A stretch of 64,000 nt of DNA from positions 1-64,000 of the forward strand of contig NZ_VDFW01000021.1 in assembly GCF_006152065.1 (NCBI RefSeq), written 5' to 3'. The position numbers and the translations under genes are program-made. The stretch is from Amycolatopsis alkalitolerans. Lineage in GTDB: Bacteria > Actinomycetota > Actinomycetes > Mycobacteriales > Pseudonocardiaceae. A model generated the notes under the pieces. That model had not been told where the DNA came from. It searched no databases and saw nothing but the letters and a program-made list of their open reading frames with translations. Positions 58,899 to 64,000 of the stretch are shown one piece after another. Positions within the stretch are counted from its first letter, which is position 1. Every line of letters begins with the position of its first letter.

Positions 58899-59530
58899 GT
58901 AAGGACTCCCGGCCGTTCCCGCTGGACCTGCTCGTCGAGCGCGGACAGGCGGCGGTAGTCCTCGGGCGCCGCGGGCCGGTCGCCGTAGTGCACGTCGTCG
59001 AACAGCCTGGCCGCCGCGGCGAGTTCGGCAGCCGACCCCGGCAGCCGTGCGCCCGCGTCGCGCGCGGCCTCGTCGGCCGTGCGCCCGGACCGAACGTCCA
59101 GCACGCCGTGTTCTTCCAGGCCACGCACGATCGCACGGAACCGGTCACGCACGGCCGAACCGAAATCACCGTTCGCGAAGGCCTGGTCCGCGGCCTGCCG
59201 GTAGTCCTGCGCGCTCCGGACACGCTCCTCGAACACCGCGGCGGGCACCCGGGCATTCCTCGCGAGCTTCCCGACGCGCAACCGCACCACGACCACCACC
59301 AGCACGAGCACGGCGAGCAGCACGAGCAGGCCCAACGGCCCGCCCGGCACCGCCGTGGACGCGGCTTCGAACAGATCCGACAGCCGCTGCCCGAGCCAGT
59401 TGAGCACGCGGTCGAGCACGCCCGGCTCCGCCGCGTGGTACTGCGGGTTCGACAGCTCCGCCTGCGCCGCGTGCTGCGCGGAGTCCCGGTCGATGGTGAC
59501 CGGGACGTCGGCGAGCAGCGGCAGGATCAC
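58895..59530 (-). CDS. DUF4129-domain membrane protein
   Basis: A 211-residue protein. One transmembrane helix (about 70-86, GLLVLLAVLVLVVVVVRLRVG) separates a short extracytoplasmic part from the cytoplasmic DUF4129 domain, marked by DYRQAADQAFANGDFGSAVRDRFRAIVRGLEEHGVLD and RTADEAARDAG. DUF4129 was described next to transglutaminase and MoxR/DUF58 genes. The GTG start overlaps the upstream stop by 4 bp. Confidence 0.88.
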   Translation of the reverse strand: MILPLLADVPVTIDRDSAQHAAQAELSNPQYHAAEPGVLDRVLNWLGQRLSDLFEAASTAVPGGPLGLLVLLAVLVLVVVVVRLRVGKLARNARVPAAVFEERVRSAQDYRQAADQAFANGDFGSAVRDRFRAIVRGLEEHGVLDVRSGRTADEAARDAGARLPGSAAELAAAARLFDDVHYGDRPAAPEDYRRLSALDEQVQRERPGVLT

Positions 59531-60477
59531 TGTGCCGCGCCGGCGGAGCGGGCCAGCTGGATGTCCATGCCTTCCTTGCGCATCCGCTGATCGATGTACA
59601 GCAATGCGGTCGCCGCGGCGGTGAACGGCCCCACGAGCGTCTCGGCGACCACGCCGCCGAGCGTGGACAGCAGCTGGTTGCCGACCGACAGATCGGCCGT
59701 GCTGCCGGAGCCGACGCCGATGCCGACCCCGAACGGGATCTCGATGACCATGCTGATGATCGTGGCCGCGATCGCGGCGAGCAGCAGCACCCCGAACACG
59801 CGCCACCAGGTGCCCGACACCAGCCGCCAGGACCGTTTCAGCGACTCGCGGATCCCGCCGCGCTCGAGCACCAGCGCGGGCGCGGCGAGGCTCAGCATCG
59901 CCCACATCCAGATCCCGGGAATGATCAGGAACACCGTCGCGACCGCGACGATGATGGTGACCAGCACGGTCAGCCCGACCAGCGGCAGGAAGCGCGGGCG
60001 CAGTTCGGCGATGCCCTCGCGCAGGGTGACCGGGCGGCCGAGCACGGCCCTGCCGACGACGACCGTGATGAACCCGGCCAGGAACGTGCGGATCAGCAGG
60101 GAGATCACGACCGTCACGCCACCGCTCGCGGCCAGGCGCCCCGTCGAGTCGTACAGGAAGCGCATCTGCTCTTCCTGCGTGGCCGCCGCGCCGAGCTGGG
60201 ACGGCTCGGGAAGCCCGCTCAGCAGCCAGTAGGAGGCCGCGAACTCCAGCGCGCCCGAAACCACGGCGACGACCGCCGAAACCCCGAAGACCAGGGCCGG
60301 ATGCCGCCGCATGGTCTGCACGGCGCCGTCCAGGATCTCGCCGACCGACAGCGGCCGCAGCGGGATCACGCCGGGTTTGCCGTAGCCGCGACCGGGGCCC
60401 GGCGCGGGTGGCGGCGGGGCGGGCGGCAGATCGCTGCGTGGCTGGTCGGGGTTGGTCCAGCCGCCGGGGTCACTCAT
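59527..60477 (-). CDS. Multi-helix membrane protein opening the DUF4129-DUF58 operon
   Basis: A 316-residue protein with a Pro-rich cytoplasmic N terminus of about 40 residues and about six helices. The conserved start of the membrane domain reads IPLRPLSVGEILDGAVQTMRRHPALVFG, seen in actinobacterial glycerophosphoryl-diester-phosphodiesterase-type membrane domains (DUF7847-like). A later GGIRESLKRSWRLVSGTWWRVFGVLLL segment also fits. No catalytic residues are evident. AAGGAG precedes the ATG. It probably helps the downstream MoxR system at the membrane. Confidence 0.82.
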   Translation of the reverse strand: MSDPGGWTNPDQPRSDLPPAPPPPAPGPGRGYGKPGVIPLRPLSVGEILDGAVQTMRRHPALVFGVSAVVAVVSGALEFAASYWLLSGLPEPSQLGAAATQEEQMRFLYDSTGRLAASGGVTVVISLLIRTFLAGFITVVVGRAVLGRPVTLREGIAELRPRFLPLVGLTVLVTIIVAVATVFLIIPGIWMWAMLSLAAPALVLERGGIRESLKRSWRLVSGTWWRVFGVLLLAAIAATIISMVIEIPFGVGIGVGSGSTADLSVGNQLLSTLGGVVAETLVGPFTAAATALLYIDQRMRKEGMDIQLARSAGAAQ

Positions 60478-60596
60478 CGGGGTCTCTCCTTCAGTTTCTA
60501 CGCGCTCACTCTCGCAGAGCGCGCGTGAACCGACCATCTCGGGCGCCTCGCCATTTCCGAGTCGTGATATCCCGGCGCTGGCTATGCTTGCGGGCA

Positions 60597-61568
60597 ATGC
60601 CCGACTCGCCGACCCACTCGCACCGGGGTGCCCGACGGCATCGCAGCTCGCGGTCGTCCTCGAAACCGCTGATGGCCTTCACGCTGAGCGCGGTGGCCGT
60701 GCTGCTCGCTGGGCTCGTGGTGTTCGTGGTGGTCAACCGCTTCGGCGGCGACGGTGGCCCGAACGGCGCTTCGGGCAGCGTCGCGGTGCCCACCAGCGCG
60801 AACGGCAACGCCGGTGCCGGTGCGGGCGGCAGCCGGGCCGTGCCGGGCGAGAAGATCCTCGAACTGGCCGATCATCCGATCCTGCAGAACCCGGACGCCG
60901 GGCTGCCGAACATCGTGTGCCGGCTGCCGCCGTGGCAGCGTGACCAGGCGTCCGTCGAAGCCTTCTTCAGGGCCGCCGTGCTGTGCCTGAACCAGGCGTG
61001 GGGCCCGTTCCTGCAGGCCTACCACCTGCCGTTCGCGCCACCGGTGCTGCATTTCCCGAATGGTACGAGCTTCGTCACCGCGTGCGGCACGATCGCCGTC
61101 GGCGTCGCGACCGCGGCCTACTACTGCGACGACAACCTGTACGTGCCCTACCGAGGTCTGCAGATCGACCAGTACGGCGACAATCCCGGCGTGTACCTGG
61201 CGCTGATCGCGCACGAGTACGGCCACCACGTGCAGGAGGTGGCCGGGATCATGGACGCGGTGTGGCAGCGGATCTACCAGGTCGGGCAGAACACCCCGGC
61301 CGGGCTGGACCTCTCGCGCCGCAAGGAACTGCAGGCGCAGTGCTTTTCCGGGATGTTCCTCGGCGCGGTCGTCGACCGCGGCGGCTCGGTGACCCGGGCC
61401 ATGTACGAGAAGGCGTGGCGCGATCAGGACACCCGCGGCGACAACACCTCCGGCAGCCACGACCACGGGACGAACGCGCATTACGCGCAGTGGTGGCGGA
61501 CAGGCGCGCAGTACAACCGGATCGCTAAGTGCAACACCTTCGCCGCACCTGCCTCGGAGGTCTCCTAA
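60597..61568 (+). CDS. Membrane-anchored neutral zinc metallopeptidase (YpfJ-like, paralogue 2)
   Basis: A 323-residue paralogue of the protein encoded at 49869. It has a basic cytoplasmic tail, one transmembrane helix (about 26-47), a Gly/Ala/Ser linker, and a zincin domain with HEYGHH and RRKELQAQCFSGMFLGA. Conserved Cys positions (FVTACGTIAVG, AYYCDDN) match those of the paralogue. The two share nearly the same C terminus (CNTFAAP). A TATGCT box eight bases before the ATG suggests a leaderless or very short leader mRNA. The target is unknown. Confidence 0.88.
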   Translation: MPDSPTHSHRGARRHRSSRSSSKPLMAFTLSAVAVLLAGLVVFVVVNRFGGDGGPNGASGSVAVPTSANGNAGAGAGGSRAVPGEKILELADHPILQNPDAGLPNIVCRLPPWQRDQASVEAFFRAAVLCLNQAWGPFLQAYHLPFAPPVLHFPNGTSFVTACGTIAVGVATAAYYCDDNLYVPYRGLQIDQYGDNPGVYLALIAHEYGHHVQEVAGIMDAVWQRIYQVGQNTPAGLDLSRRKELQAQCFSGMFLGAVVDRGGSVTRAMYEKAWRDQDTRGDNTSGSHDHGTNAHYAQWWRTGAQYNRIAKCNTFAAPASEVS

Positions 61569-62008
61569 CCGGCCAGCGCCGCCCGGCGCGAGCCGCGCTG
61601 GACGAGGAACGCGTACGCGCCGCCGCTGAGGCAGCTCAGCGCCAGCAGGGCGAGGCCGACGGGGCGCCGCAGATCGGTGTGCCCGACCACGACGTCGGCC
61701 AGGTGCACGTCCGCCTGGCCGGGCCCGAGATCGGCCGGCACCGCGATCCGCACCCGGTTGTTCTTGTCGTGCCCGCAGGCGTCGAGCGAGCCGGTGCGGG
61801 TCTGCCCGCCGGCCTGGAACTGCACGGTCTCTTTGGCCGTCGGATCCGAGCACGGCGCCGGAGCGGTCACCGTGGCGTCCACGACCGTGCCGCCGCTCGA
61901 CGGCATCGGCCCGAGAATGCCCGGCCCGGCCAGCCACACGACGACCACGACGAGCACACCGGCGAAGGCCGGGACCGCCAGGCTCTGCCAGCGCAGCCAG
62001 TGTTTCAC
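61565..62008 (-). CDS. Small two-helix membrane protein
   Basis: A 147-residue protein I do not recognise. It has an N-terminal helix (LAVPAFAGVLVVVVVWLAG), an extracytoplasmic beta-rich domain with two cysteines (APAPCSDPT and LDACGHDKNNR), a second helix (VGLALLALSCLSGGAYAFLV) and a basic tail. The GTG start and positively charged ends are consistent with both termini in the cytoplasm. It is convergent with, and overlaps by 4 bp, the metallopeptidase gene. The function is unknown. Confidence 0.7.
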   Translation of the reverse strand: MKHWLRWQSLAVPAFAGVLVVVVVWLAGPGILGPMPSSGGTVVDATVTAPAPCSDPTAKETVQFQAGGQTRTGSLDACGHDKNNRVRIAVPADLGPGQADVHLADVVVGHTDLRRPVGLALLALSCLSGGAYAFLVQRGSRRAALAG

Positions 62009-62069
62009 GACCGCAATGGTTCCAGATCGTTCCCGGGATTCACAGTGAGAGCGGTGTGGCTCAGATCTA

Positions 62070-63122
62070 TCACTCGTTGCGGTCAGCGGGGGTCACTTTC
62101 CGCACATACAGCAGGCGGTCCCCCGGTTCGATGGCGTCGACCTGCGGGGAGTCGACCCGGAACAGCTGCCCGTCGCGGACCACGCCCAGCACGATGTCAC
62201 TCAGATGCCGGGGTGACCCTCCCTCTTCCGACGGCTCGACAGCACGGTCCGCAATCGCCAGCCCGGACTCGGGGGTGAGCAGATCCTCGACCATGTCGAC
62301 CACGACGGGGGTGGAAGTGGCCATCCCGAGCAGCCGGCCGGCGGTCTCGCTGGAGACGACGACCTGGTTCGCGCCGGACTGCTTGAGCAGGTGCACGTTC
62401 TCCGCCTCCCGCACGGACGCGACGATATGCGCCTTGGGGGCCAGTTCGCGGGCGGTCAGGGTCGCGAGTACGGCCGAATCGTCCCGGTTCGTCGCGATCA
62501 CCACGGCACGCGCGCGCTGCACGCCCGCGACGCGCAGCACGTCCGAGCGGGTCGCCGAGCCGTGCACGGTGACCAGGCCGAGCGCGGTGGCGCCGTCGAG
62601 CGCCTGCTGGTCGGTGTCGACGACGACGATGCGGTTCGGCTCGACGTTCTCGTCGCCCAGCAGGGTCTTGACCGAGGCCCGCCCCTTCGTGCCGAAGCCG
62701 ACGACCACCACGTGGTCCCGCACCTTGGACCTCCACTTCTGGATCCGGAACGCCTGGCGTGACCGTTCGGTGAGCACTTCCAGTGTGGTCCCGACCAGCA
62801 CGATGAGGAACAGCACGCGCAGTGGTGTGATGATGAGCACGTTGACCAGCCGCGCCGCGGCGCTCACCGGCGTGATGTCGCCATACCCGGTCGTCGAGAG
62901 CGAAACCGTCGAGTAGTAGAACGCGTCGAGCAGCGATATGCCGTCACCGTTCGTGTCGTGATAGCCGCCGCGGCCCACGTACACGATCACCACCGTCGCG
63001 ACGAGGGCGATCAGCGCGCCGAGCACGCGCCGGCCGATCGACCGCAGCGGGCTGATCGACGGCTCCGGCATCCGGATCACGCCGACGAGTTGGGAGTCCG
63101 CCGTTCGGTCTCGGTCACGCAC
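62070..63122 (-). CDS. TrkA-N/RCK-gated potassium channel
   Basis: A 350-residue channel. Two helices (about 31-50 and 93-115) surround the selectivity filter TTGYGD (77-82). The cytoplasmic RCK part has a Rossmann-type TrkA-N domain (VVVVGFGTKGRASVKTLLGD, then VVDTDQQAL) and a TrkA-C domain at the C terminus. The start is the GTG at 63122, with TTTACGAT about 13 bases upstream; an ATG at codon 18 is an alternative. The neighbour on the same strand is adnB, the same order as Rv3201c-Rv3200c in M. tuberculosis. Confidence 0.92.
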   Translation of the reverse strand: MRDRDRTADSQLVGVIRMPEPSISPLRSIGRRVLGALIALVATVVIVYVGRGGYHDTNGDGISLLDAFYYSTVSLSTTGYGDITPVSAAARLVNVLIITPLRVLFLIVLVGTTLEVLTERSRQAFRIQKWRSKVRDHVVVVGFGTKGRASVKTLLGDENVEPNRIVVVDTDQQALDGATALGLVTVHGSATRSDVLRVAGVQRARAVVIATNRDDSAVLATLTARELAPKAHIVASVREAENVHLLKQSGANQVVVSSETAGRLLGMATSTPVVVDMVEDLLTPESGLAIADRAVEPSEEGGSPRHLSDIVLGVVRDGQLFRVDSPQVDAIEPGDRLLYVRKVTPADRNE

Positions 63123-63199
63123 GCGGCGGATCGTAAAGGATCAATCCGGTCGCGGCCAGCCCGTGCTCAGGTCAGGCCAGACGCCAGACAGACCAGGGA

Positions 63200-64000
63200 C
63201 TAACCGGAAGGCACCGAGCGCAGCAGCTCTTTGAGCCCGTCCGCGTCGAGCAGATCCACCGGGCGCAGCGTGTGATCCTCGCGCACGTAGTGGAACGCGG
63301 CCCGCACCTTCTCCAGCGGCACACCCGAAAGCGACGCCCACGCGAGCCGGTACGCGGCCAGCTGGACCGCCAGCGGCGCGACCCGCGACGGCTCCGGCAC
63401 CGCGCCGGTCTTCCAGTCCACGACCGTCCACCCGCCGTCCGGATCGGCGAACACCGCATCCATCCGGCCCCGCACCAGCACACCGTCGATCTCCGTGGAG
63501 AACGGGACCTCCACCTCATGCGGGGTGCGCACCGCCCAGCCGCTCGCCTCGAAGGCGGCGCGCAGCTCGTCGAGTGCGGAGTCGGGCGCGGCGCCTTCGT
63601 CGGCCGCGCCGGGCAGGTCGTCGATCTCCAGCAGGCGCTCGCCCGAGAACCGGCGCTCGAGCCAGCCGTGGAAAGCCGTCCCGCGGCGGGCGAAGGTGTT
63701 GGGCGGCACCGGAAGCGGCCGCCGCAGCCGCCGCGCGAGCGCGCCCGGATCCGACGCGAGCTCGACCAGCTGGCTCACCGAGAGGTGCCCCGGCAGGGCC
63801 ACCTCCTCCCCCGCCCCGGCCCGCGCGGCCAGCTCCGCGAGCAGGACATCGGTGTCGGCGATCCACCCGTCCGGATCGTCCTCCTCTTCCGTAAGCGCAC
63901 CGGATTCGAGCGCGGTCAGCACCAGGTCCGCACCCTCGGCCACGGCGGGCCGCCGGTCACCGAGCGGATCGACCGGCCAGTGCGCCGTCCGCGACTGCTT
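63200..64000 (-). CDS. adnB: 3' part of AdnB-type helicase-nuclease (runs off the window)
   Basis: The last 267 residues of a UvrD-like helicase with a C-terminal PD-(D/E)XK nuclease. The frame is open to the window edge with no start. The nuclease motifs are FARRGTAFHGWLERRF, RGRMDAVF with the metal-binding Asp, VVDWKTGAV (DWK) and the downstream QLAAYRLAW. AdnAB resects double-strand breaks in mycobacteria. The AdnB choice over AdnA or another UvrD-nuclease is based on the following potassium-channel gene, which matches the M. tuberculosis order. The N-terminal motor lies outside the window. Confidence 0.85.
   Translation of the reverse strand, partial: KQSRTAHWPVDPLGDRRPAVAEGADLVLTALESGALTEEEDDPDGWIADTDVLLAELAARAGAGEEVALPGHLSVSQLVELASDPGALARRLRRPLPVPPNTFARRGTAFHGWLERRFSGERLLEIDDLPGAADEGAAPDSALDELRAAFEASGWAVRTPHEVEVPFSTEIDGVLVRGRMDAVFADPDGGWTVVDWKTGAVPEPSRVAPLAVQLAAYRLAWASLSGVPLEKVRAAFHYVREDHTLRPVDLLDADGLKELLRSVPSG

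Overview
The window looks like a chromosomal segment of a high-GC actinobacterium of the family Pseudonocardiaceae, most probably Amycolatopsis or a close relative. The support is inference from gene content: a SecA2, a lysX-type fused lysyl-phosphatidylglycerol synthase/lysyl-tRNA synthetase, mycothiol-era DinB/TIGR03086 proteins, an AdnB helicase next to a TrkA-type potassium channel (the Mycobacterium tuberculosis order), frequent GTG starts, and many start codons placed six bases after a TANNNT -10 element, as in leaderless actinobacterial transcripts. No rRNA, tRNA, IS element, phage module or CRISPR array was seen. The only RNA gene recognised is rnpB.

Layout. 0.1-4.5 kb: glutamine synthetase with an MFS transporter, a divergent GlxA-type regulator and an LppX-like lipoprotein. 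4.5-12 kb: two paralogous exported TAP-like hydrolases divergent from secA2, then glutamine-dependent NAD synthetase. 12-14.6 kb: AraC regulator with a divergent VOC protein and ogt, a 21-bp tandem repeat array, and a DinB protein. 14.6-20.8 kb: lysX, panB, a CtaG-like protein and uppP. 20.8-24.5 kb: a metal-receptor-like protein, an RNase II homologue, and a CooC/ArsA-like P-loop ATPase with a small conserved partner behind a Zur/Fur-like palindrome.

24.5-34.0 kb is the most unusual block. It is a seven-gene minus-strand operon resembling the membrane core of a type IV secretion system: a small two-helix protein, a PrgI-like protein, a VirB4-like ATPase, a VirB6-like polytopic protein, a VirB8/TcpC-like protein, an SLT-NlpC/P60 wall hydrolase and a proline-rich protein. 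No relaxase or VirD4-type coupling protein is present. The ATPase P-loop is interrupted by a full-length inferred class 3 intein with a LAGLIDADG endonuclease domain.

34-54 kb is mostly housekeeping: an SCO6745-like protein, rnpB, an ArsB-like permease, RNase H/phosphatase-zinc ribbon-Nif3 operon, LMW tyrosine phosphatase, fructosamine kinase, SURF1, CobD, gluconokinase with a divergent GntR regulator, NudC with two M16 peptidase subunits, a TetR/SDR pair, a zinc metallopeptidase, and an ArsR-SRPBCC-TIGR03086 operon. 52.4-60.5 kb holds RDD and SpoIIM genes and a membrane-DUF4129-DUF4350-MoxR-DUF58 operon, separated by a toxin-antitoxin pair and a secreted protein. The window ends with a second metallopeptidase paralogue, a small membrane protein, a potassium channel and the 3' part of adnB.

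Several local regulators have visible candidate operators: twin GTANTAC sites at gntK, a perfect 12-bp inverted repeat at the TetR/SDR pair, and two 16-bp palindromes at the ArsR operon.
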